The notes: generated by a model not told the origin, from the sequence alone. A stretch of 64,000 nucleotides of DNA from Atherix ibis (GCA_958298945.1 OY282610.1:34851667-34915666), one strand, 5' to 3'; positions 47,894 through 59,890 are shown, counted from the stretch's first letter. Program-made: numbers and translations.

Positions 47894-48340
47894 GAGGTTA
47901 TCCAATTTGTAATTTAGAAAGTAAACTTAATTAAACTATTTTTTAAGTTAAATTTTTTATAAATTTTTACAAATTTATATTGATTAAATAATGCCGTTAT
48001 ATAAAAAAAATTAATTTTATTTAAATTATTATCAAAATAGTTAATGCAGAACTCGATTTTGTGTGGGTAATTTTTGTGGATTTTTTCGATCTATAATTCG
48101 GGCATAACTTGGCGGATACTGAATTTTTAGATGCTCTAAATTTAATAAATTATTCATTATAATATAATTATTTATTTAGTCTTATAAATATTATGTTTCT
48201 GGAGGCTAATTAACTTCACTAAATCTTGAAATTACAAATTCTGGAACAGACAGTCAATTTTTATGTAAACAATGGCTTTTCCATAGTCTTTTTTAAAATA
48301 TGATATTTTCAATTTTTAACATCTATCAAATGACAGGACT
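47894..48340 (-). mobile_element. DD41D-type ITm transposon remnant, minus strand
   Basis: The low-coordinate end AGGTTATCCAATTTG matches the terminus of the 18001 copy. On the minus strand a frame near 48180-48245 gives EFVISRFSEVN, stop, PPETYYL, matching the family's RVISRFGDVNWPPRSCDL box, with the C-terminal side toward lower coordinates. The rest is too decayed to follow. It lies about 145 bp beyond satellite block I. Confidence 0.42.
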
Positions 48341-51300
48341 GTTAATTTTAATAATTTTATTTTCTTTAAAATACCATTAAAAATAATTGAAAACATTACA
48401 AAAAAAAAGTTATTTAAAATAAAATCATAAAGTTCAAAAAAAAAAAATCGTTCGAAACAGAATTGTTCGAAGCAATATTGTTCGAAACGAAATAGTTAAG
48501 AGTAATTTTCATTTTTTTATTGTTGTGGGAAATAAAATAAGAAACGATATAAAAATATAATTGAAAAGTCTTATTATATATAATTTTTTTAAAAGATTTG
48601 TGTCTGCATAAATAACCAAAATCCAATTGAAAAGTTCGAAAGGTGCACTTAGCTCTCGATTGCAAGTGATATCTGACAGGCTATTCGACTGCACTCTCTT
48701 CTAATCGAGCATTTGTGGGGTTCCGTATAGTAAACAGATTTTGTATTAAGTATTTTGTGTGTCTAGTAGAGTACAAGAGCAGCCAGCTGTCGTCATCATC
48801 GTCACCGTATTTCGTGAGGTCAGATTTGCCAATGCAAAAGCCATGAGGTCAAAAGACCACCGCAAGTCCTAACGTGCTTTATGGTCTGGCCATTCGGTCC
48901 AATACAGTACAGCCAGTATCCACTATTAAATAACGTTTTCAGTTTGGATTTTCGAAAATATTTACAAATCGACAAAAATACGAATTGAGAACCCAAACGA
49001 ATGGAAATAAATTCAACTAAACTAAAAATAAACTCAGAACTACTTAAATATGGTGATATATATAAATACTTGTACTTAGTTGTTAATAATAGATTTTCTG
49101 TAGATTTTCTATACTACAATATAAGGAATTTTCTTGATTTGTTTTCTTTTCTTCTTATGTGGGAAAATTAATCCACATACAAGTGAATGCCGTACAAATA
49201 AATCGAGAGATCACAAGATAATCGAAAAAGGAATGCGACATGTTTGAGATGCGATAGACTCCAAAACGATCGATATACGATTTTTCCATGTTTACGCTAT
49301 GACCCTGTTATGTGATCGAATTTGACATTTTCTAGACAGTATCATGCCATATTGTACGAAGATCATATAATTTTTTTTTTTTACGAATATTTACCAAAAT
49401 TCATTGCAAAATTATTTATTAATATTTTTAATAGATTTTTTTTCAAGAGGACTCATGCTCGAATCTTAGAAAAAGAAGAAAAATTACAAGAAAGACCATA
49501 AACTGTTATTCTGTTATGTTCTGATTCTGAACAGAAGAAGAAAAAAAAGAAAATATGAACGAAAGAAGCAATCAAGAAAAATACCCTCAAAGACTATCGA
49601 CTGATTAACCTGTCTTGTTGTTAGCTTGTTTAACGAAATCGATATTGACATCGATATGGATTTCCGATTCCGTATTGCAGTGACTTTCTATGAGTATGAA
49701 AAGGACAGCTACATCCATCCAATCTACTTTAACTTCTGTTTCGATGAGTATACAGTATATGCACATATGATCAGATCCAGTCTTAAACGAATTCGATAAA
49801 TCTGATAAATCTGCGGAGGGCATAAATCTGTGGAGGTAAGTATCTGCATGGCTAGTTGATCCGATCTCTGGTCTGGTCTGCATTTAATCTGCATCCGTTT
49901 TGAATTTAGCGGCTGCTCTTATTGTTTTTGGTCACTATTTGAATTTAACAATTTTTCATCGTATTTCTATCGGTTTTTGGCAGTATGTTTACTCGTTTAG
50001 CTTTTTACTATTATTATTATTATTAGCAATGGTATTACTGAATTCCGGTTGGGTTTTTCTATCGGTAACTATAAGATTTGAACTGTGAATATTGCTTAGG
50101 TAAAACTGTGCAGATATTATGGTATCGAGTAAGCTTCAGTATACTTAACCCCTTTCCCCATAAATACTGTGTTTTTTTTTTTTTTGAATAATACACTCAT
50201 TGATTTTAAGATATGCCCAACGATTGATTTATCCCAAAGTTATTTACAATCAATTATTTAAAAAATTATGCAATTTCTGCCATTTGACCGAGATCTATTA
50301 CAACGAAACGGCTATTATCTTTGAGTCTTCAACCTGCACAACTTTCCCCTCATCTACTATACAATTGTTTCTATTTGAAGCGATTCGATACTATACAAGA
50401 TAAGTATCCGATATGATCCGCAATACGATACGATTTAATTCGATTCCAGAACAAAGCAATGCATGTACTGGTACACCGGTATTATGATAGAATCCAATAC
50501 CAAACAATTTATAGAATGTACTATGGAATTGATCAGTTGACAGACAGAATCTATCGAGTAGTAGAGAAAATTCAGAGATTTTATTAAAAAAAAAAAAATG
50601 CAGCAAAAACGAGCATAAAACGAGGAAAACCAACCAAATCGATTGACTTAAACGGAATCGAGTTGCACTTTTGATTGCCGCATTTTCGATCGTATTTGCA
50701 TATTGGCCTGTGAGCTAAGTTCGATTATTCTGTTGAGATCGATTTGCTATTAATTTATTTTGAAATTCTTGATTGTCGATCCATCTGTGGATAATATGAC
50801 AACAAAATTACTAAAATTTTCCTCACGGATTTCACCCATACTTGGAACTAAGATTACCCCCTCAAGTGATTATATTAGTCGAGAATTGTAATTTTTTTTT
50901 CTACAACGGTCTTTGATATATTTAGTAATGTAAGGTAGCTAATAATGATAATTTGAGGTTAAATAAAATGTAAATGTGAGGTTAGGAAAACGCAAATGTA
51001 AGGTTAAAAGAACTGATACGTTAATGTGAGGTTATGAGAGCAGTTCATTAAATTTTCTTATCTAAAAAATTACTCCTACATCGGAAGGAGGTTTTTTTTC
51101 CTAACAAAAAAATTTACTTTATATCAAATTTAAATTTAATTTTTTTTAACTGATGTTTTTGAAAACAAAACCAAACAATTTTTTTTTTAAAAAAGAAATT
51201 TTTTAAATTTATTTTTAAATATTTTCCTTAAGTCGTTTACAAAAGTTTTTACATAAATTCTTTGCTTATAAATTATTTACAAATTTTTATAAAAAAAATT

Positions 51301-51889
51301 TCTATTGAAATTTAATTGTTATAATAAAAATAATTTCAATTAAAAATTTTTTTTTCTCTAAATTATTATGCATAAAAATGGAGAGCATAAAAATTTTCCC
51401 CTTTAAAAATTTCTAATATTTTCTCAATTTTTCAAATACATTCTTATAAAAAAATATATATTTTTTTTTTAACCGTTTTTGTATAAAAATATTTATTTAT
51501 GGTAAAAAAATGTTTAATAACTAAAACTATCGAAAAAAAATAATTTTATTATATCATAAAACGACCATACTCAATTTGATGCTGTTTCATGTAAAATGCA
51601 TTCACGGAAAATAATATTGTGGAAATTCAAAAATTCCACAAAAAGCATGTAATGAATTTTCATAAATAAAAATAATATTTTAAAATTTTCTATTATAAAT
51701 AACTAAATTGATTTAAAAAATTAAATTAATTTAATTTAAGAAAAAATGTATAAAATGCATACTATTGTAAAATGTTCATAATTTTGTAGATTTTCTTAGG
51801 AAATAATTTTTATATACCAAGGTTTTCGTTCACCTTACTTAATTTTAATTAAAATAAAATTTACTAAAATAAATAAACAAAAACAACGG

Positions 51890-51920
<31 letters not shown>

Positions 51921-53429
51921 CTATATTATTAGTAAACTGGTTAAATCTCAGGTAAGGTAAAAAGAAGTGTTGATTTGTTAAATGAAAAATACGATTGCAA
52001 AGTAGAAAATTGAATAAAAATAAATAAAATCATATAAAATTGAATTTTAGTTTTGTTGTTGTTATTGTTATTGTTATTGTTTTTTTTTTTAAAGTCTTAC
52101 AGGGTGATAGCAATAATTCGTGAAATTGTTCTGATGCAATTGTAGCCTCTAAAGGCATATTGCGTGAAGGTTGACGTTTACCATTCGTTTTGGGGTATTT
52201 TTTTATTTACTGTGAATTAATCACAATTTCCAAATGATAATACGTTGAAATTTTGTAATATATTCTTTCTCTTCTTTTCTTGAATATAAATAAGGTTTAG
52301 TAAAATTTCAACAAAAAGAAAACGTATCAAAATATTGTGAAAAGTTGTAAACGTTAATGCATTTTTTTATATACTGTTCATATTGCAGAAAGTCAAATGG
52401 ATTGTAATTCGAAAAGGGTGCGAAAAATAAAAAGAACCAACTAGAAAATCGCACAAAATATATGCAAAAACTTTTTTTTTTAATTCAAAAATTTTCTTTA
52501 GTTTTTTAAAAAATATTTTACATTTTCCATATGCTAGAATTGAAATTTTCATCCTCATTACTATTATCAGTTTAACAATTTCTTGCTACTATAACTTGTC
52601 CACATAGTTAAATATCGCCCAAACTCATATGAGTTGCCCCACTCTTCCGCTTATCTAAAGCAACAAAATAAAAGAGGATCAAAAAAAAAAAAAATTCCAA
52701 ATACACAATTTCATATATCACAAAATTATACCAATTTCAATAAATTTTTCTTTATTGTTTATGAACATTTTCTTTTGCGCTAATCTTTCCATGTTTTCCG
52801 ATAGTGGCTCACACAAATTTTAGAAAATTCGTAACAAACTTTTCCAGATAACTTGTTGATCAATTGCTTTACGTTTGTACATGCAAACATACGAAAAATT
52901 ATAGGAACATGGAAATTTTCTAATAAAAATAAATCGAATTGAATGAGAAAATAATTCGTTTGGAGGTTTCTGGTATTTTGCGAACAAGTAACAAGCAATT
53001 TTGTCATACAATTAACACCAACGCCTTTGAGGAGGTCCATTCCAATGCAGGAAACCCGTTGACTGACCGCCATGCTCGAGGAATTCGTGGTGATACATGC
53101 AGTTAACATAAATGCTGGTTAGTTGTAACATAAACAGACATATCAAGAAAATAAATTACCTTCGAAGGTAAAATACTGAAGAATGCTGCATACTGACAAC
53201 ATTTTACCATTTTCGAATGCCAAATACGAAATGCTATCCGAAAAAGAAATTCTAGGCAATATCTTGGAATGATTTTAAACTAAAATTTTATTAAACATTT
53301 TTAAGTCTTCATGTTTATTGGAAAATTTTGACAGCAAAACTGTTCATACGAAATGAATATTGATTATAAAAAACTTTGTTAAAATATTATTCGTTAAAAT
53401 TCTACTAATTTTTTTCATGAATTTTTCTA
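48341..53429. other. Long stretch without a recognised gene
   Basis: Two mixed-composition islands (48600-49020 and 49580-50760) sit in A/T-rich DNA. A minus frame at 49605-49883 (92 residues) and overlapping frames at 52780-53109 on both strands have fairly normal composition. On the plus strand 52936-53107 reads EVHSNAGNPLTDRHARGI in an ATG-less frame, which could be the end of an exon, but no splice signals are convincing. A pure A run covers 51897-51920. Confidence 0.45.
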
Positions 53430-54098
53430 TCCAAAAATTCTACCGACAATTTGTACCCGAAAATATGTACGCAAAATTAATACCAACAATTTGTACCGAA
53501 AATTAGTACCGAAAATTTGTACCGAAAATTTGTACCGAAAAGTAAAACTGAAAATTTGTACTAAAAATTTCGACCAAAAATTTCGACCAAAATTTTCGAC
53601 CAAAAATTACGACCAAAAATTTAGACCAATATTTCTACTAAAACAAATTAGTGAAAAATTTTTGCTGAACAATTTTTACTGAACAATTTTTACTGAACAA
53701 TTTTTGCTGACCAATTTTTACTGAACAATTTTTGCTGAACAATTTTTCTGAACAATTTTTTCTGAACAATTTTTTCTGAACAATTTTTTCTGAACAATTT
53801 TTACTGAACAATTTTTGCTGACCAATTTTTACTGAACAATTTTTGCTGAACAATTTTTACTGAACAATTTTTACTGAATAATTTTTAATGAGCAATTTTA
53901 AGTGAAGAATTTTTACTGAACAATTTTTACTGAACAAATTTTACTGAACAATTTTTACTGAACAATTTTTGTTGAACTATTTTTAGTGAAGAATTTTTGC
54001 TGATTCATTTTTACTGAACAATATTTACTGAACAATTTTTTTACTGAACTTTTTTTTTTTACTAAAAATTTAGTTTCACTGAAAATTTTATTTTTACG
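53430..54098 (+). repeat. Satellite block II
   Basis: Begins with 13-bp units of the form ACCGAAAATTTGT (about 53450-53540), passes to 13-bp CGACCAAAAATTT units (about 53565-53630), then to 14-bp ACTGAACAATTTTT units (53650-54050), and ends in degenerate ACTAAAAATTT. A segment containing GCTGACCAATTTTT is duplicated about 113 bp apart (near 53706 and 53818), so there is a local higher-order duplication. Block III shows the same order of motif types. Confidence 0.96.
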
Positions 54099-54550
54099 AA
54101 ATATTGTTTTATTGGATTTGCTTTGGACTTTTCACCAGAAAGTCTTACAGGATATTTCTGTAAAAAAATTTACCTATAACTTTAACTAAAAATATTTTTC
54201 AAAATAATAAATAAAATTTTTGCAAATAATTTATGGGAGCAAAAATCATTGGTCTAAAAAAAATAATAGATAAAAAATATTGTTTGATTTTTAAATGATT
54301 TATTTAACGATAATTGGGGTTATTTACCGTAGCTATAATTGATTATATCAAATGAATACTCTCAACGAATATCATTAAAAAAAATCCTCAAGGGTTCCTC
54401 AACAAAAATAGTTGCTAATTTCTCTTTATAAAAAGAATAAAACTCTGATATTAACCACAAAATACTAGAAAAAACTCATTTGGAAAACGAGATAAAGGAG
54501 AACTCTATGAACGGATACATTCAGGTAAGTCATAAATGCAAGAGTTATAA
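54099..54550 (+). repeat. Duplicated 3' flank of satellite block II
   Basis: Collinear with 59533-59890: shared words include CACCAGAAAGTCTTA, AATAATAGATAAAAAATATT, CAACAAAAATAGTTGCTAAT and CTCATTTGGAAAACGAGATA. About 80 bases at 54287-54368 have no counterpart in the other copy. The block-plus-flank unit was evidently duplicated as a whole. Confidence 0.92.
54432..54524 (+). pseudogene. Decayed copy of the 93-nt exon
   Basis: Aligned without gaps to the exon-like segment 59765-59857. Here the acceptor TATAG has become TATAA, so the AG is lost, and the third codon is TAA; the rest reads ILEKTHLENEIKENSMNGYI in the same frame. The donor side is a stronger match than in the other copy (ATTCAG then GTAAGT). 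The last 55 bases differ from the other copy at only two or three positions, more conserved than the flank by eye. Interpreted as a dead duplicate exon. Confidence 0.4.
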
Positions 54551-54948
54551 ACGAACTAAACCAGACCAACGTACGAGCTTTACACTTGGACCATTCGGAC
54601 CGTCTGATAATATCAAATCAACCTGTGCTCAAAATTGTTAAAGTGAATCTGGAGTCAAGTGATCCCAACAATAACCACACAGCCTTACATACATATAACT
54701 AACCACCATCATTTCCGCTTTGGTTGTACACGGTGGCTTTGCGATTTTGATGGCTGGCAGACTCACAGAAGCCGAGGAGTTTGATCGTTTTGGTCCATAA
54801 GACCAACATTGGGAATTTTATTGGGTTCAACTTGGCTTAATAGTTCGCTTAGGAGTTGTAAGGATTTTTGTTCTTTTGTTTTTAAAATCATCTCTTAGCC
54901 GGATTTTATTTATGGGCACTTATTATATTTTTACTTGGAGAATACCTT

Positions 54949-55066
54949 TTATTCCTCGTATGTGTGCGTATCATCCAAATTAAAGTTATTCAAACGTTCT
55001 GCAAATAACTCGGACTGATCCAGAGCTTTATGGATGAATTCGAGCAATTCAATAGATTACCTACCG
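54949..55066 (-). CDS. Candidate terminal exon, minus strand (reading uncertain)
   Basis: Two readings compete. From an acceptor CAG (exon from 55066) or TAG (exon from 55060), entry in phase 1 gives GNLLNCSNSSIKLWISPSYL and stops at 54990. A different frame, from 55056, gives SIELLEFIHKALDQSELFAE and then a 15-residue acidic tail ending YEE at the stop 54949-54951. It is amphipathic and much more protein-like, but a TAA lies directly before it and no AG allows it to be spliced in. An AATAAA on the minus strand (54910-54905) lies about 40 bases after that stop. The polypyrimidine tract before either AG is poor. No family recognised. Confidence 0.28.
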
Positions 55067-55184
55067 CTGATATCTTTGGTACTAATATGATGCATTTTTT
55101 TATGAATATCACATTTAATTGGTCATAATTATTAATAATAGTAAATGTGATAATTTTCAAATAAACCGAAAGATATTCACTTAC

Positions 55185-55223
55185 CGTCACCTGATATACT
55201 GCCTTGGGAACTGTGTGAGTCGT
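55185..55223 (-). CDS. Candidate 39-nt internal exon, minus strand
   Basis: On the minus strand a long pyrimidine tract (TTCTTTTCTTTTTTAG) precedes 55223 and a near-perfect donor (ACG then GTAAGTG) follows 55185. The length is a multiple of three. Two of three frames are open: DSHSSQGSISGD, continuing an ATG-led frame from 55866-55952 by phase 1, or TTHTVPKAVYQVT in phase 0. Together with the neighbouring candidate exon this is the best splice-site evidence in the window. No family recognised. Confidence 0.5.
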
Positions 55224-55865
55224 CTAAAAAAGAAAAGAATTCTAGAATCAATAAAATATGTTATTTTTTATTGTCATTCAAAAACGTTCGTCTAATATCT
55301 ATAAAATGAGATGAATTATTTTTTGATTTTTTTTAAAAAGAAAATATTATTACACCTAAAATTGTGATAGAATTTAATCGGAATGTCAAAATTTTCCAAA
55401 GCATATTTTTAATTTTATAAAAATTATGTGCAATTGGAAGGTACTTTCAAAAAAGTGCTCGTTTTTCCTGTCAAATTTACATAGTACGAAATGATCATTT
55501 TCTCCATAAGTCGTCGTTTTTTTCCATAATTATTGCTGATTCGTTTTTTTTTAGGCTCCACTGTATTGTTGTAATAAATTTCACATTCAAAAAAAAACCA
55601 TTTAAAATTCTAATTTTTTATGAAATATCAAAAAAAAAAATTTCTTTAAAAAATATTACGTACACATATGCTAACATATCGAAAGTGGAATTTATGAAAC
55701 TATCTTTTCAAAAAATGTATTCATTTTTGTGCAGTAACGCTTTTTGCTGCTTTGCAATTTTCAAGAATGTATTTAGAAATACTTTTAAGAAAAAAATATA
55801 CAAATGTGCATATTAAATAATTAAAATAGCATAAACTGTTAAAAAGTTTATATTTATTGACTGAC

Positions 55866-55952
55866 CTGCTTGTGGAGCTCTGTCAATTGCTCCGTTAATA
55901 TCGATCCATTCAGCTGGAACCAAATTGCAGGTAAGTCCATCCATTCTGAAGG
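55866..55952 (-). CDS. Candidate 87-nt exon, minus strand
   Basis: Acceptor TTTGATTTTAG before 55952 and donor GCAG then GTCAGT after 55866. Two frames are open: phase 0 across the exon reads SEWMDLPAIWFQLNGSILTE then QLTELHKQ; a second begins at an in-exon ATG (55944) and reads MDGLTCNLVPAEWIDINGAI then DRAPQA. Joined to 55185-55223, the second yields A-DDSHSSQGSISGDG and the first ELHKQ-TTHTVPK, both without stops. Which is translated cannot be decided here, and a plus-strand donor-like GCAG/GTAAGT at 55927-55936 is a competing signal. Confidence 0.45.
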
Positions 55953-56539
55953 CTAAAATCAAAGATACAAAATCGATAAGAGAATATATTTTTGAATTTG
56001 TACAAATTTTGAATCATTTTATTATAAATTTAAATTTAAATATTTTTAAACTTAGATATTAGAAGAGGAATTTTGCTACTGCGTTTTACTCTCAATATGA
56101 GCGGCAAATTAACTGGAGCCCAGGTATTAATGTATTATTCTGGAAAAAAGTTTTAGTCATTTTCCTAAACACTTAATTAGTATTTATAATTTTAGATAAT
56201 AATCTTATAAGTTAAAATTGTCAGCCGTAGTGTATATGCAGTCAGAAATCATTAGAATCATAGCCAGACCCACATGGCAATGTCCAAAAATGTCCAGTGA
56301 CATCCTTAAACTTAATCAATAATAACGAGAGCTGCACTTAAAAATAACTTAATAAATTTAGAAAAAAAAAAAAAAATACACAGAAACATTAACAAATTAT
56401 ATATCTACTTGATCAGATACAAAATTGTTACTTTTGCGGAAAAAAAACTAACTATTCACAAAAATGGATGATAGAACGTGCGGCAAAATCCAGCAAAGAA
56501 AATATTGACGTTTTTGAAAAACGCTGTCAAAAAGTTTGG

Positions 56540-57250
56540 CCTTTTAAATTCTGATACATTAACAATTAAATTAATTAACCCACTTCCTATGAATCTATCT
56601 GCTAAGCACTTTACCCCATCCAAAATCTAAAATATTATATTGTATAATCGACCGCCTACCAAATAAAAATACACCAAGTTTTTGATCTCATTTATGTTGT
56701 TATATGAAGGCAAATACAAAAAAAAATCGTAATTCTGCCATTACATTGATTGAAACAATCCCTTGGCCACAAATAAACCTGTCAATTTACCTTCGTTTTA
56801 TAAGGCCATTAGTTTACTTCCAATAATGGGAAAAATTCTCGAAAAACTAGTCTTCAAAATACTCTATCCAGTTGTCGATTTCATTGCATCCTTCCTTGCA
56901 TGAAAAAAATATTGTTCAGGTGTGTTTCTTGATATAACACTTCCATTTGACCGTGTATGTCATACTAGATTGCTCTGGGAGCTCAAGCAGATAGGCGATC
57001 TCCCCACTTATTAGCTCATTGTTAAGTCTTATCTATCACAACGTCACTTCCAAGTTATGGATATGGTCTAATATTCCAATACAGCCGAGATACATGACTG
57101 GATACCTTAAGGTAGCATTCTTGGTCCCATCCACACAGTCAATAGTATCCTTCCAGAAACATTTGCTGATGATATGGCTTAAAAATTATAAAAAAATATA
57201 TGTCAAACTCTACGAAGCCATATCCAAATCCAAGAAACTGGATTAATCAT
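56540..57250 (+). mobile_element. jockey-clade LINE reverse transcriptase fragment
   Basis: Decayed RT domain in one dominant direction. In order: NKPVNLPSFY then ISLLPIMGKILEKLVFKIL, CSGVFLDITLPFDRVCHTRL (box with the first catalytic Asp), LLWELKQIG, VKSYLSQRHFQV, SNTAEIHDWIP with a stop then GSILGP, and FADDMA (the YADD box, Y to F). Stops, small deletions and shifts break it, and the rest of the protein is absent. It ends about 275 bp before satellite block III. It could belong to the same family as the 28398-28769 fragment; they cover adjoining, not overlapping, parts of the protein. Confidence 0.72.
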
Positions 57251-57525
57251 CCATTAAAGTGTTAATGTGTTTACTTTCCCCTTTAAACAAGCGTCTTTTT
57301 ATATGCTAATGAAATATCAATTGCAGAAAATACAAAAAAAAAACGATATTTATATAAACGACTCATTTAGGACCCATTATATAAAACAAAAAAATTTGAA
57401 ACAGATCAAAACTATCGCTAAATAATAAAGTCCAAACATTCGATACTGTACTAAAACCCATTTGGACCTACGGACTTGAACTTTTGAACTAAAATGAAGA
57501 TTATCTATTATAGTTTATCGAAATA

Positions 57526-59532
57526 TGTACCGAAAATCTGTGTCGAAAATTTGTACCGAAAATTTCGACCAAAAATTTCGATCAAAAATTTCGACCACAA
57601 ATTTCTACTGAAAAAATTACTGTACATTTTTTACAGACCAATTTTTACTGAAAATTTTTACTGAACAATTTTTACTGAACAATTTTTACTGAACAATTTT
57701 TACTGAACAATTTTTACTGAACAATTTTTACTGAACAAGTTTTACTGAACAATTTTTACTGAACAATTTTTACTGAACAATTTTTACTGAACAATTTTTA
57801 CTGAACAATTTTTACTGAACAATTTTTACTGAACAATTTTTACTGAACAAGTTTTACTGAAAAATTTTTACTGAACAATTTTTACTGAACAATTTTTACT
57901 GAACAAGTTTTACTGGACAATTTTTACTGAACAATTTTACTGAACAATTTTTACTGAACAATTTTTACTGAACAATTTTTACTGAAAAGTTTTACTGAAA
58001 AGTTTTACTGAAAAATTTTACTGAAAATTTTTACTGAACATTTTTACTGAACAATTTTTACTGAACAATTTTTACTGAACAATTTTTACTGAACAATTTT
58101 TACTGAACAATTTTTCCTGAACAATTTTTACTGACCAATTTTTACTGAAAATTTTTACTGACAATTTTTACTGAACAATTTTTACTGAACAATTTTTACT
58201 GAACAATTTTTACTGAACAATTTTTCCTGAACAATTTTTACTGAACAATTTTTACTGAACAATTTTTACTGAACAATTTTTACTGAACAATTTTTACTGA
58301 ACAATTTTTACTGAACAATTTTTACTGAACAATTTTTACTGAACAATTTTTACTGAACAATTTTTACTGAACAATTTTTACTGAACAATTTTTCCTGAAC
58401 AATTTTTACTGAACAATTTTTACTGAACAATTTTTACTGAACAATTTTTACTGAACAATTTTTACTGAACAATTTTTACTGAACAATTTTTACTGAACAA
58501 TTTTTACTGAACAATTTTTCCTGAACAATTTTTACTGACCAATTTTTACTGAAAATTTTTACTGACAATTTTTACTGAACAATTTTTACTGAACAATTTC
58601 TACTGAACAATTTTTACTGAACAATTTTTATTGAACAATTTTTACTGAACAATTTTTACTGAAAAGTTTTACTGAAAAGTTTTACTGAAAATTTTTACTG
58701 AAAATTTTTACTGAAAATTTTTACTGAAAATTTTTACTGAAAATTTTTACTGAAAATTTTTACTGAAAATTTTTACTGAAAATTTTTACTGAAAATTTTT
58801 ACTGAAAATTTTTACTGAAAATTTTTACTGAAAATTTTTACTGAAAATTTTTACTGAAAATTTTTACTGAAAATTTTTACTGAAAATTTTTACTGAAAAT
58901 TTTTACTGAAAATTTTTACTGAAAATTTTTACTGAAAATTTTTACTGAAAATTTTTACTGAAAATTTTTACTGAAAATTTTTACTGAAAATTTTTACTGA
59001 AAATTTTTACTGAAAATTTTTACTGAAAATTTTTACTGAAAATTTTTACTGAAAATTTTTACTGAAAATTTTTACTGAAAATTTTTACTGAAAATTTTTA
59101 CTGAAAATTTTTACTGAAAATTTTTACTGAAAATTTTTACTGAAAATTTTTACTGAAAATTTTTACTGAAAATTTTTACTGAAAATTTTTACTGAAAATT
59201 TTTACTGAAAATTTTTACTGAAAATTTTTACTGAAAATTTTTACTGAAAATTTTTACTGAAAATTTTTACTGAAAATTTTTACTGAAAATTTTTACTGAA
59301 AATTTTTACTGAAAATTTTTACTGAAAATTTTTACTGAAAATTTTTGCTGAAAATTTTTACTGAAAATTTTTACTGAAAATTTTTACTGAACAATTTTTA
59401 CTGAACAATTTTTACCAAACAATTTTAGAGCAAATATTTTTAGTGAACAATTTTTGCCGAATTATTTTTTTCCTGAACATTTTCTTTTACTAAAAATTTA
59501 TTTTCATTGAAGATTTTTTTTACTGAAAATTG
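57526..59532 (+). repeat. Satellite block III, largest plus-orientation block
   Basis: About 2 kb. It opens with ACCGAAAATTTGT units (57530-57560) and CGACCAAAAATTT units (57564-57605), then some 70 units of 14-bp ACTGAACAATTTTT to about 58658. It then switches to about 55 nearly identical 13-bp units ACTGAAAATTTTT (58659-59386), closing with a few 14-bp and degenerate units. Rare variants show large-scale duplication: TTTCCTGAACAATTTTTACT followed by GACC occurs at about 58113 and 58517, a 404-bp shift, with matching neighbours. The 13-bp section is the most homogeneous and probably the youngest expansion. Confidence 0.98.
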
Positions 59533-59890
59533 TTTTGGATTATTCACCAGAAAGTCTTAAAGAATAATTCTTTAAAAAAGTTTAGCTGTAATTTTTACTG
59601 AAAATATTTTTTAAAATTATGAATAATATTTGTGCCAATAATTTATGAGAGTAAAAATATTTGGTCAAAAAAAATAATAGATAAAAAATATTGTTGGGTT
59701 TATTTCACTCAAAAAATTCCTCAAGGGATCTCCAACAAAAATAGTTGCTAATTTCTCTTTATAGAAGGAAGAAAAATCTGATATCAAGTCCATAATAGTA
59801 GAAAAAACTCATTTGGAAAACGAGATAAAGGAGAACTCTATGAACAGATATATTCAGGTATGTTATTAATGCAAGAGTTATAAACCAAAA
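59533..59890 (+). repeat. Duplicated 3' flank of satellite block III
   Basis: Counterpart of 54099-54550, shorter because it lacks the 80-base segment at 54287-54368. Contains the better preserved copy of the 93-nt exon-like segment. Confidence 0.92.
59765..59857 (+). CDS. Candidate 93-nt exon, plus strand
   Basis: Preceded by a textbook acceptor (GCTAATTTCTCTTTATAG) and followed by a donor (ATTCAG then GTATGT). Only phase 0 is open: KEEKSDIKSIIVEKTHLENE then IKENSMNRYIQ, 31 codons, charged and likely helical. A degraded copy sits at 54432-54524. The next plausible plus-strand coding segment with an acceptor starts at 63660 and is phase-compatible, which would put satellite block IV inside an intron. 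No family recognised; a chance splice-like arrangement is possible. Confidence 0.42.

Noticed and set aside
49605..49883. 92-residue minus-strand frame
   Set aside because: Mixed composition but no motif, signal or splice evidence; a frame of this size can occur by chance in the more balanced part of the window.
52780..53109. 109-residue minus-strand frame and the ATG-less plus-strand frame opposite it
   Set aside because: Both strands are open over the same bases and neither has a family match or convincing splice signals, so neither can be preferred.
53491..53853. Lys/Phe-rich open frames across satellite block II on both strands
   Set aside because: The repetitive peptides (KNCSVKIGQQ, KICTENLYRK) are simply the 13/14-bp units read in rotating frames; other blocks with the same units are not open.
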